From positions 59,134,012 through 59,198,011 of the forward strand of contig CM059971.1 in assembly GCA_030490835.1 (NCBI GenBank): 64,000 bases of DNA, written 5' to 3'. Below are positions 12,141 through 24,200 of the stretch, piece by piece. The stretch is from Annona cherimola. Its lineage: Eukaryota > Streptophyta > Magnoliopsida > Magnoliales > Annonaceae. The number at the start of each line of letters is the position of its first letter. The first letter of the stretch is position 1. A model generated the notes under the pieces. That model had not been told where the DNA came from and made no database searches. It saw nothing but the letters and a program-made list of their open reading frames with translations. Made by a program: the position numbers and the translations under genes.

Positions 12141-12761
12141 AGAAGTGCAGTTTCACAAAAGCTTTTGCTTTAATGTTTGCTCAGGGTTAATGCTTTTGCA
12201 AGCTTTATCTAATTTCTTTTAAAAAAAAATTGCATGTGTGGCTGAAGCCAGTTACTTTTGCATATTTTTATTTTAAAAGTAAAAAAGTATTAAATCTAAA
12301 TAATGAAAAGACCCACATACCAGCGGTTAGTTTCTTGTCAAAGTCAAACGACCACCATATACTGAAATAAAATATAAAATTAATTAAAAAATATTTAACA
12401 AGCGTCCGGTGAAACATATGTCATTCAATAAAATTATTTTATACTTAAATGCTTGAACTCAATATTTAATATGGTTATGAAGACAAAAGTTGTAAGTTAA
12501 ATATTATTAATACGACACTTATCACTTATCTAAGCTACTTACATCATGAGACAGAGTCTGCCTGGAAAAAAATGCATTACCAGACATTTTTGAGCTCCAT
12601 CCAACGGTGCAGCCGGTTTGGAATCATTTTCAGCATTTTTTTAATGAATTTTTAGCACATTATTAATACTAACCAGACCAGACGTTAGCCGACCACTGGA
12701 GTTTGAATTTTTAAAACACAGGCGTGAACAGTGATGATGGAAATTAAAGGTGTAAAAAAAA

Positions 12762-12958
12762 TTCCACTCAAAACTTTTTCCTTTTTTCTTTTTATTATTC
12801 TACTCATATTTTTGTACAATTATTTTATCTATTTTAACTTTTTTCTCTTTACCATTCGTCATTGCATTTAACATATCACATTATTACTCTCTCATTTTTT
12901 AAAAAAGATTTCAACCGAAAATTTTGCTATCATTTTTTTCACTCCCCAAACAGGCTTC
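12762..12958 (-). repeat. Tourist-like MITE copy (reverse)
   Basis: It carries the reverse complement of the Tourist-like interior (ATTATTCTACTCATATTTTTG, TTATTTTATCTATTTTAACTT, ACATATCACATTATTACTCTCTC) and ends with CCCCAAACAGGCTTC, corresponding to the GTTTGGGG end of the family. Confidence 0.45.
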
Positions 12959-13125
12959 ATTTCGCCAACATTCTTTTTGGCAAAACATACTAGTATAATG
13001 TTTGTCGGCGGGAGTTAGTTTTTTTTTTTAACTTTCCACAAATGGGAATATTTTACTTATTTTTCTTTTTTTAAACACTACTGCAAATTTAAAATTTTCC
13101 GAACACAATAAGGGATTTATGAGGG

Positions 13126-13322
13126 TATGTTTGTTTAGAAGAGAAGGAAAATAGGGTAATGAGAATGCAAATATCAACACTCAAAACCATTTTTTTTCAT
13201 TTTTATCTCAACATTACAATCATTTCTCATATCTTTTTATAAAACTATCTTATTTTCTTTATTTTTCCTTTATCCTGGTCATATCCGTTTCATTTCCAAT
13301 TCTCTTTATTTTAAATAAACAC
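13126..13322 (+). repeat. Tourist-like MITE copy
   Basis: Starts AGGGTATGTTTGTTTAG and ends AAATAAACACTAT, with the pyrimidine-rich interior typical of a reverse copy of the same family. The boundaries are approximate. Confidence 0.35.
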
Positions 13323-15647
13323 TATAAAAATATTTTAGTTTTTGGCAATTAAAATTTTCTTGCAAAAGGTTAAATTTTGATAGTAAAAGAAAAACTTGGT
13401 TTCTAAATAATTTGTGGCATATTTCATATAGAAATTATTAAGAAGATTTTTTTTTTGGATATAAGTTAAGAAATTTAGTTGTCAACGGTTCATGGTTTTC
13501 ATGTTCAGGCAACCAAGTTTTAATTTAATTACCAAAATATTATTATAAGCAAATAAAATTTTCCTTCCCTAGCCTTTCCTATGAAAGCATCACTATGAGT
13601 AAGAAAATTTTTTCTTACTTATAAAAGCGTCATCATAAGGGTTGAAAATTTTTCTTTTCATATGTATTTTCTTTGCTAATAAAGATTTTCTTATGATAAA
13701 AATTGCAAAAAATGTATCTTCTTGTAATGAGACCCTAAATATGCTTTTCACACGCTTAATACGCGGTCAAACAGCAGTAGAAAAAGTTCACTGCATGGAA
13801 TTTCATTAGATAAATGCATTAGTGTTGCTGCAGATAACACCGATTGGCTCCCAATGCTCATATTCAAAAAGTGAAATGCGGGGCACTTTGTGGCATGACA
13901 AGAGGTGGCAAACGAATCAAAGCAACCAGCAATTTGCGTTTGGCTGCTAATGTTACTGAGGTTGGCTGAAAAAGTTGTATTTTTTTGTTATATATGTGAT
14001 CATGTCAATGTGAAGCTGAAAAACACGGCTGCAAAAGACAACTTTTCTTATCGTGGAAAACTTGCAGGATGAATGCAATGGGCACGTCTCTTGAACTTTT
14101 TTATTTTTTTGTAGTTCTCCTTGTGTTGTTGTGTTGTAAGTAAGAGCATGCATATTGGTGGTTGAAGTCAAAAGAGGTGACGCACAAACGCAGCAACTCC
14201 TTATTCAAAGGATTTCTCTTCTCGGACCCGAGAGACAACGTAAGATGACCGCATTCATCTTTCACATTTATAGTCGTACAAACGCCGAAACCTAATCCAT
14301 TGCATACGTGTCTCGGTCACTTACGTAGGAATACGATTCCTATTTGGCCATATTTACGACAGGGAATCCAAGCAAATCACCTCTCTGCTGTTCGCGACGA
14401 GGATGGGATAACGATATGGAATGCAGAAGGTGGTGTTTTGTACTGGAACCATTAAATTTGTATAAAAATGGCAATTTATATATATATATATATATAATTT
14501 TATTATAATTGTGAATATACATATATAAAATTTTAGAAAATACAAATTAACTCATATAGTTTAACTGTAATTATAAATATATATACTTAATTTTTGAAAT
14601 TACAAATATACGCATATAATTTGCATATCGTTACAAATATATCTACGCCATAACTGTGCAGTGTTGTAATAGCATAAGTATACTTATAATTATAGTCAAA
14701 CTATAGGGGAATAATTTGTAATGTCTAAATCTATATAGATACATTTATAATTATGGTCCAATTAAGTGGGTATATTTGCAAATCACTTAAGAAAAATTCT
14801 GTAGTAAATATTAAAACATATTATTTTTTGAAAATATAAAATTTTATATTATCCTCATTTCATACTCATCTCATCCACACGAACGAATAAATATATTAAA
14901 TTTATTACTGAATAAACAAATTCACAAATTCTCTTATCCTATAACTATTTTAGGTACAAAAGTTTTAGATTGAAGGATTTTATATATTGCGGAACATGCC
15001 TTAAAAATGTATTAATAAAGGTGAATTTAAGCATTTTAATTAAATAAATATTATCAAATATAATAATTGAAATATTGATTTCCCAAAAGTAATACGGTCT
15101 GTGGAACACAAGAGGTTCCATACTTGTAACACGTTGCATGGGGTCAACTGCAGTGACCATCATGGAAAAACAGTGTCTTCCATGAATGAACATTATCCCG
15201 TCTATGCATAGGCAACACCACGTGAAGCTGAGTGGGGGCAATTTTCCCCTCAAAAATTTTTTAAAAAATAAATTAATTTTTTTCTAAAATTATACTTGTT
15301 CATATTTGTTTTACAGAATTGCACCACCTCAAATAAAATTTGAAAGTTAACAATAAGAATTCGAAAAATAAAATTTTATATTTTTTCAACTTTTTAGACA
15401 AACATCTTAATTCTTTAAGGACTATTATTCTAGAAAATTATCTCGAGGACTATACTAATTTTTAATAAAAAAAATAAACAAAACAAAACACATAAAAATG
15501 AAATTTAAAAAATTTATACAATTTGAAGAGAAGAAGAACACCACAACAATCAATATTTTCTTTTTATTATTTAAACATTCAAGCCTAAATGCAAAAGAAA
15601 GTCATCTTTTTGTCATAGAGTATAATTTATAGTTAATTTTACTCTAA

Positions 15648-15952
15648 GGGTGTGTTTAGGAAGTAAAAAAAAAAATCATGAAAAGTTTTTTATGTTAAAG
15701 TTTTGAAATGAGATAAAATGATGTGATATTTATTATAAAGGTAATAATGAAGAGCAAAAATAATAAAGTTAAAATAGATAAGTTACTTGCATGGATAGTT
15801 GTGTAAAAACTATTAGAAATAATTTAAAAGTAAGATAGTTATATGGGAAGATGTGAGAAAATAATTTTAAAATAAGGTAGTTATGAAAAGTGAAAAATTT
15901 TAGATTCAAAAGTTCTAGGTTGAAAGGTGTTATGTATTGCCAAACATGCCTT
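15648..15952 (+). repeat. Tourist-like MITE copy
   Basis: Starts GGGTGTGTTTAGG after TAA and ends GCCAAACATGCC before TTA. The interior has the family order of GAGATAAAATGATGTGATAT, GTTAAAATAGATAAGTTAC and ATAATTTTAAAATAAGGTAG. An adjacent 60-base copy of its right end is found at about 14,955-15,015, suggesting that another insertion or duplication split an older copy. Confidence 0.55.
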
Positions 15953-17927
15953 AAAAATGTATTAATAACTTCAAAAATAATGTCATACTATTATTATAAC
16001 TATCCAAGTTAGGAAGATTTTTTTTGTATAGCCGATTACATTCAGCTTCGGTTTTTTACATATTTTACTCTTTCAATAAAATTCAAAATCGCTCAACGTA
16101 TTTATTTTCATGCATATTAATAATTTATGTATATAAATTAAAAACACATTAAATGAATATATAAATTGTTCGCAAACTCACCATAAATGCACGGGTCATA
16201 TACTTTAGCATATAAAATATCGATCCATAGGAAATTTGGGACTTAAAATTTAATTTTAGACACTTTCTTATTGAATTTCAAGATAATCAAGTGAAATAGA
16301 AAAAATAGAAAAGAGAAAATATAATTTAGAATTGAATATTAGAAAGTAAACATAAGAGTACCTAGGATCTAGGATTTTATAAGCGTCTTTTGCAACGGGT
16401 AGTAATATAATTATTTAATTCAGGTATTATTCGTTAAAAGAGAGCAAATCATAATTTATCACTGGACATTCTCTCGAAATCTATAAGGCATAACCCTAGT
16501 CTATTCTTAACCATCTATTCTCATATGGTTCAATTATGATCCATTGAGTTTTGTGGTTGTTCATGGATTACTCAAGTCATTATGTCTATTCTCATGGTCT
16601 TAGATTTTCAAATTTAATATATTGATTATTGTATATTATATTTTCAATTCTCGGTTCCATCACCTAATATATGAAAATCATTGCTAAAATGGGAGCTCAA
16701 ATTAAAACTACACGGCACATTATATTGCACGCATGCTACATTCTAAATCTTAGATTTAGGACTAGTTGAGTATGTTTAAATCTAAAATAAAAATAAAGTT
16801 TAAAGTATCTTAAACAAGACAATTAAATTTAAAAGAAAAAAATTTTAAAAATTTATTAATTAGAAGCTACGATGGTGCATCGACCGCTCTACTCAATTCG
16901 TTAAAAAAAAACAGTTTGTGTAACCTGCTTGCGCTAATTGGCCATTACGCAGTCTACCGTGTTGAGGACTTCAGCTTGCGCATAACTTGCACTGATGGAT
17001 CCTTTGTTGCCTTGATGTGCTGAATATCTGTGTTGATCGATTGTGGGGCCCACTGGTTGAACGGCTTGGCTCTATGAACGTAAAAATTGCTGCATGAATT
17101 AATTGGTCTGGACGGTAGAAATTTGCTGAACATATGAACGATGCGATACATTAAAAATCGCATGATCTGCATGGCTGAGGAAAGATCTGTACGGTTAGAC
17201 TTGCTGGAAATTTCTGGTTGGCCGTAAGCTATATGATTTTGGACTGTTCGGATTTGCTTTGGCTTGAATGGGTTGGCTTGTATGGATTAGGCGATCTAAG
17301 ATGCAGCTAAATTTAATATCTGGACGGCTAAATGTGAAAATCTGGACGGTTGAAATAATGAATGGTTTAGATTTGAATTAACTGGATGGCAGAATTTCTG
17401 GTTGATCAAAATTTGGGATTTTGCTGGTTGGTGATCACGTGAGTTTGCGTTGATTAATTAGACAGCAGAGATATGCTAAGGACGACTTGATCCACTGGAA
17501 TGCTTGATCGAATCTGGACACAAATTTCTGGACGCCCAGATGGAAAGATCCAGTTGCTTTGCAAGATTTTTTGCACGTGGGGTCAACTGCTGGATAGCTG
17601 AAGATCTACATGGTTGCATGGATTTAAATCTGATGGATGGTTGCGATCAAGCTTGAGCGGTGGATTTTCTAGACAGCTTGTGGGTCCCACACTTGGATTG
17701 GAAACCTGTATAAAAAACATTTAAATGATTAATTCATCAAATTTATTAATGAGTTATTAATGTAAAAATTATTCTAACTCATTTAATTTCATGGCAACAA
17801 ATAAAATGTAATTTCAAGCTAAAATATCTAAAAAATTATTTAAATAACTTGAAATTAGTATTTAGTACACAAATGTTGCAAACACACTCAAATTATTATC
17901 CACCAAATTAGCACAAAATACCCAGAA

Positions 17928-17934
<7 letters not shown>

Positions 17935-17964
<30 letters not shown>
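17935..17964. repeat. TA microsatellite
   Basis: A run of about fifteen TA units in the spacer below gene A. Comparable shorter runs lie at 14,479-14,496, 19,232-19,252, 33,508-33,523 and 33,821-33,842. Confidence 0.85.
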
Positions 17965-17968
<4 letters not shown>

Positions 17969-18157
17969 ATGTATCTTACGAAACTGGGGTTTTTAAAAAT
18001 CATATATGCTTCCATGTTGTTTGCAGCTATATTTGATGAGTAGTAGGAAGCATCTTTACTTTCAAGCATGCACGTTCAATTTACTGGTACATCCAAATGT
18101 ATTCTACAGAGAATATTATAATTCTTGAAAGAAATGAACCTCAGTAGAAGAACGAAC

Positions 18158-18274
18158 CTTAGACCTCTGCACTCCATACGGGTTCACACTATTGGGGACA
18201 AGGGAAGCATTGAAAATAATTGGTATATCCTTTGAGGAGGGAGGTTTGTAAGTTGCGGTTCCATCAGTGATTAA
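18158..18274 (-). CDS. Gene A exon 17 (last one seen)
   Basis: Thirty-nine codons, phase 0 at both ends, acceptor TTCAAG and donor GTTCGT. The product has GTATYKPPSSKDIPI followed by FNASLVPNSVNPYGVQRSK, which in the family directly precedes the (A/V)(S/V)GEPP active-site stretch. That stretch should open the next exon, and I did not find it. If the donor were not used the frame would run only a few codons to a stop. Confidence 0.88.
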
Positions 18275-21200
18275 CTTGAATTCATGGAAGAACAAATCAG
18301 TATCAGTAAGCAAATGGACTATTTGTAAGCAAATGGACTATGTACAAAAATGGCTAGAAAAAATAACAAACAGCAGATAATACCTTTCCTGTCTTGTCAT
18401 CGTGGACATATTTTTCTGTTAGAAAGTAACCCAGGCCTTGAATAAATGCTCCTCGAAGCTTTTGACAATGAAATAGTGATTCTCAAGTCAGCTAGCATAT
18501 TTAGTCAATGGTACTGATTAGTAGTTTAACAAGGAAAATAAATGCCCCTCCTTTCCACTTCATGTACATTCACCAACACCCATTTCAGAATTTTCTTACT
18601 TCATGATATCAAGATTCAATGGGCAGTGATTATGCAAGTAGGCAGAGCCAGCAAGCCACATACGAATAGAAAAGAAAATAGGTATATCAATGTCATATCA
18701 AACCAACCGCATGGCTTACATACTAGAGGGAAAAGCCAACCCAATCAATTGAAAAACAAAGTGCTGCTATTTATTGCATGTGTTTCCATTGATAAACCAA
18801 ATTTTTGGCAATGGAACTGGGAATGAAACAGGACAAACTGAAAAAGCAACCATTACATAATTGTCCTCTAAATAAGATATAGAACCAAATCTTACTTGAC
18901 CAATATCAATGGCTGGATTCAAACTCTTCCCAGAGTCTAGTAAAACATCTGACCTCAAAATAGTTGTTTCACCTGATACACAAGATGACATATTTACAAT
19001 ACCCAAAAAAATAGTAAACAGAAAATGATCCATGAGCCATTAAACAATGCATGCTCTATTTCTTATAAGACACCACTTTTTGGAACAGAAATTTCACTAT
19101 GCATCTTATTTTCCACCAAGGAAAAGAGAGAATAAATCCAGACTAGATACACAGTAAACGAAAGAGAAGTGATTCTGTAAGCCTGGGCTAAGTAATGTCT
19201 TGCTTAGCTCACCTCAACGAACCCATTAACCATATATATATATATATATATATTTGGCTTTTTTCTTTATGCACTTGCTTATTTAAGTGTATGTAACATA
19301 TAAACTAAGTTTCATTATTTTCGAAAATGTATATTTTTTTTTGGAGATATTTAATCATCTATATGTATTTAAAATATTCCTCTATTTAAAAATCTCAAAT
19401 ACATATATATACATATCCAAAAATGGTGAATCTTGGTTTATATGTTAAATACATTAAGATAAATAAGTGTATGAAGAAAAAAACAAAAAAAAAAAAAAAT
19501 TGTAAATGGGTTTTTTGAGATAAGTTCAGCATGACATTTTTTTAGTCCAGGCTTACAGAAAAAATCTCAAAAAAATCAAACGCATATAAAAAATGGTAAA
19601 ATTTGGTTTATATGTTAAATACATTTAAGTAAACAAGTGCATGAAGAAAAAAGTAAAAGAAAATATTATAAATGAATTTTTTAAGGTAGGGTAAGTAACA
19701 CATTTGCTTAGTCCGGGCTAATATGATCATTCATCTAAAAAAGATTATGAAAGTGAATGGAGTTGTCAGGATATATTTGTTGGGATTTTCAAAATCTATA
19801 ATAAATATTATGTTATATCATGAATAAATAACAAAAATGAAGTAGTTAAAGCGGTAACAACTTTGGTAATTGTATAACAGGTCTTGGGTTCAAATCTACC
19901 ATCCATCTATTTTTTTGAGTTTTTCGTTTGCACCAAAGGATGCAACGATTGGGTTTGAAATTCAAACTTACAATACATGCATGAAACGAATTGAAAAATC
20001 AACCGAAGCAATCAACTCAAGTGCTCTCCTATCTCCTTCAGACACATCTTCCTTACCTCATTCAGGACATTATATTGTCTCTATTCAGACATCCTCATAG
20101 CTTGTCTTAATTTAGACATTGTTGTCTCAATCAAGGTTTGCAATTTCGCCATATTGTTTTGAAATTTTCTCTATTCAATCAAAAATTCTGACTTCAAGTG
20201 TCCGTGTGCCTAAAAGAGGTGTTGCTTTCTATTTTAGTTCAGGGTTCGCTTTTTGTATCTTAGAGGCAACTACAAAATTATCCTAAGCATCAAATAGGAT
20301 AGCAAAATTGCCTTAAAGAAAGTGACGTTATAACACGCCTGAACTGAAACTTGGTTTTATTTACACTTTTACTTCCTTATTATTATTATTTTTTTAATAT
20401 TTTGCCCCAACAATCTTAAGGCAATTTTTTTTTTTATCTTGTCCCCTTTCTTTTAATTACAAATGGCCCCTCAATCATCCATTCTACCCAAAAAGCTTAG
20501 TGTCTCAAGATTGGATTGTTATGTCAGTACCAATTTCAAAAGATGGAAACAACAACTTCAACTTTTCTTAACTCGACTTGGAGTTGTATACGTCCTCACC
20601 ATGCTAAGACCAAAAGAAGATAAAACACTGCAAGATCAATGCGGAAGAGCAAAGTAGGATATAGACAACTATATTTGCAAAGCGCGCATTATTGAAGCAC
20701 TATCTGACTCGTTATTTAAAGTATACTAAGTGCAAATACTGCCAAAGAAATTTGAGATTCGCTTCAGCATAAATACAGTATTAATGATGTAAACGTCAAA
20801 CGATTATGATAAGATTGAACATATCGTCAATCAAATTGGACTAGAGGGCAGCAAGATAGATGAATCTGCTTTTGTTGGTGCGATAATTGAGAAATTGTCA
20901 TCTAGTTGGAAGAGTTTAGATGATCTTGCTCTTGATCTTCGCATTAAAGAAAAATCTAGGGAAAATGAAAAGAAAGAAGAGCACGTTCATGCCAAGGCTA
21001 ATATTGTTGAAGTTCAAAATTAAGAGACAAATGTCAATAATCAACCTCTTAAGAGATCTAAATTAATACCAAAATGACCATTACTAAGAAGAAGAAGAGA
21101 CCTTGCTTTTATTGCAAGAAAATGGGTCATTTGAAAGTGAGTGCAGACTTCTCAAAAGGAAGAATAACATTCAGTCTAGATCATATTAGAGAAAAAGTTT

Positions 21201-24200
21201 AAAGACTCATTTGACTGAGGAACATTTCATTACCATGATTTTTGAAATTTATACCTTGAGTGATGACCAAAGCTGGTGGCTTGACTCTGGAGCCACTAGA
21301 GATGTTTGCAAAGACAAAAGTTTGTTTAAAACCTATGAAATTAATCAAAATGAAAATACACTATTCATGGATAATTCTTCTACTGCCAAAGTGGAAGGGT
21401 AAAAAATTGTGATCCTGAAACTGACTTCAAGAAAATCATTTACTATCACGAGGGCAAAGGCCATGTTGTAAATGACATGTTTCACTTAAAAGTTAATAAT
21501 GGAACATTATCTTCTGCTTATATTGTGGACTCTTTTCTTTATGACATGGTAAACTAGGTCATATTAATTTTCGTAGTATGGATACTATAATGAAGTTCAG
21601 TTTAATTTCTAAATCACCTAATAAATTTTTAGATAAATAGAAAATGTGTTCAAAACTAAATCTCTAAAAAACCATTTCAAAAGGTTGAAAGAAATTCAAA
21701 ATTATTAGGTTTAATTCATTTTGATATTTGTGATATGGAGAACACATTAACAAAAGGCGGAAAAAAATACTTCATAACTTTTATAGATGATTTCAATAAA
21801 TACACTCATGTGTATTTATTAAGAACTAAAGACGAAAATTTAGATAAATTTAAATCCTATAAGGTTGTAGTTGAAAACCAACTTGGAAAAACAATTAAAT
21901 CCCTAAAATCTGATAGAGGTGGTGAATATCTATCAAATGATTTTAATGATTTTTGTGACAATTATTCATCACGTAACAACCTCATATACACACCTCAACA
22001 AAATGGAACTGCCGAAAGAAAAAAAAAGCACTTTGGTTAAAATGATAAATTTAATGTTAATTAATGCAGATCTAAGTAAAGGTCGGTGGGGGTGAAACTT
22101 TATTAATGACTTGTCATATTCTTAATAAAATTCCCCACAAGAAACTAAAGTTACTCATGAATTATAGAAAAACAAAATACCTAACTTAAATACCTAAGAG
22201 TGAGGTTCTAGAGCTTTAGTAAAACTAATCAATCCTGAAAGACCAAAAATAGGACAAAGAGGAATAGAATGCATATTTATACATTATGCAATGAATAGTA
22301 AATAGGTTTGTGGTGGTAGAACTTAATAGTTAAATTCAATAGAACACCATTATTGAATTCCGAGATGCTGACTTTTAGAAAATTCTTATAAATCAATACC
22401 TAGACTCAATCAAACTGATGAAACTTCTTCTCAACCATTGAATAAATCTATGGATAATAATTCTATACCCATGAAAATCTATAAAAGATGATAATGTACG
22501 AAGAAGTAACATTAGAAATCAGAAAGAAAGGTGGGATGAGATGACTACAATCGTTTTGGGCCTAATTTTCAGTTACACCTTATAGAAGGATCTAGAGATA
22601 AAATAAACGAAAAACACATGATTGTGTTTCAAATAGAAGGGGATCCATCTACTTATGAAGAAGTGAAATCTCCAGATGCATTATACTAAAAAGAAGTCAT
22701 CCAAGATGAAATACATTCAACAATGAAAAATGGTACATGGAAGAAAGTAGTTGATTTACCACCTTGGTCTAAACTTATAGGTTGCAAATGGATATTTAAT
22801 AAGAAATTAAAAGTTGATAGGTTTATTGATAAATTTAAAGCTAAATTAGTAACTAAAGGATAATATAGACAAAAGAAAGATATTAATTTCTTTGACAATT
22901 ACGCCCCAGTTGCTAGAATTTTTACTATTAAGTTATTAATGGCTCTGACATCAATTTATCATCTTGAAACTCGCCAAATGGATGTAAAAACTGTTTTTCT
23001 ATATGGAAATTTAGATGAGAAAATTTATATGAAACAACTTTAAGGTTTTGTATTACCTGGATAAGAAAAGAAAATTTGTAAATTAATAAAATATTTATAT
23101 GAACCTTGCCAGTAAGAGTTTCTATCTTACTGCCGGTCCCAAGCCCGGGGAAAAAGCGAGGGTTGGCATGTCAGGCTGGCAGCCGGTGCCATTAAAAATC
23201 ACCGCCACATCTCTTTATGGATTCTGAAAATATATTAAAAATTGTTAATGCTAGGGCGTCCCCTGTAAGCGACGCGCTGCAGCGGAGCCCGGCTGTAGTG
23301 AGAAATGAGCAAGGGTTGCTAGGGCGTTTCCCCAGAAGCGACGCGCTACATCGGAGCCCGAATGTAGTGAGAAATGGGCAAGGGTTGCTAGGGCGTCCCC
23401 CCAGAAGCGACGCGCCACAACAACGTCCGGTTGTGACGAAAAGTCAACAAAGGTTCCCATGCCTTTATGGACGTGGTTTAGGGAAGAAGGTGATATCAAA
23501 ACGTAAGGTCCGTTTTGCTTCGTGGAATGTTGGGACTCTTTCAGGGAAAAGTATGGAAGTAGTAGATGTTATGAGAAGGAGAAAAATTAATATAGCATGC
23601 CTTCAAGAGACTAGGTGGAAAGGAGAGAAGACTAAAGAGATTAATGGATTCAAATTATGGTATATAGGAAAGGATGATAATAGAAATGGTGTAGGGATCA
23701 TAGTAGATAACAATTTCATAAATAAAGTTGTAGATGTCAATAGAGTAAATGATAGAATTATTCAAATAAAACTTGTATTAGGTGCAGAGGTTTTAAATGT
23801 GATTAGTGCTTATGCACCACAAGTAGGATTAGATGATAGAATCAAGAAACAATTTTGGGATGACTTAGATAGTATTATGCAAAGAACATCTAACCAAGAA
23901 AAAGTTGTGATAGGTGGAGATTTAAATGGACATGTAGGAAAAGAGAAGGTAGGATATGAGAGTAGTCATGGAGGCTTCGGCTTTGGAATAAGGAACGAAA
24001 TGGGGAATGCCATTTTGGACTTTGCTATAGCATATGATTTGGTTATAGCAAATACCTTATTTCAAAAACGAGATGAACACTTAATAACTTTTAAGAGTGG
24101 GACCAATTCTAGCCAAATAGATTTCTTTCTTATAAGAAAATTGGATAGATCCCTTTGTATAAATTGTAAAGTTATCCCAGGTGAGAGCTTAGCTATGCAA

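Larger units (their letters stand above)
11246..18157. other. Repeat-rich spacer between gene B and gene A
   Basis: The final exon of gene A should be here, on the minus strand, but no GEPP-type segment could be found (no plausible reverse complement of GAR CCN CCN in frame with splice signals). The stretch instead holds a duplicated 143-bp repeat, FB-A and Tourist-like MITEs, a FB-C relative at about 14,470-14,790, a decayed LTR-element remnant at about 16,150-16,850 (minus-strand words GGATCGATATTTTATATGC and GACCCGTGCATTTATGG), a more GC-rich non-coding patch at 16,950-17,700 with many GGACGG/GGATGG words, and a TA tract at 17,935-17,964. Confidence 0.5.

Noticed and set aside
13790..13920. 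Minus-strand segment with an EPIG word as candidate terminal exon of gene A
   Set aside because: No GEPP, no conserved residues around it, no in-phase acceptor.
14200..14300. Minus-strand CTATAAATG box as promoter of gene B
   Set aside because: About 3 kb from the ATG with no exon between; the nearer TATA tract is more plausible.
16954..17172. Minus-strand 72-codon ORF
   Set aside because: No similarity recognised; it lies in a patch of GGACGG words without splice or start context, and does not provide the missing C-terminus.
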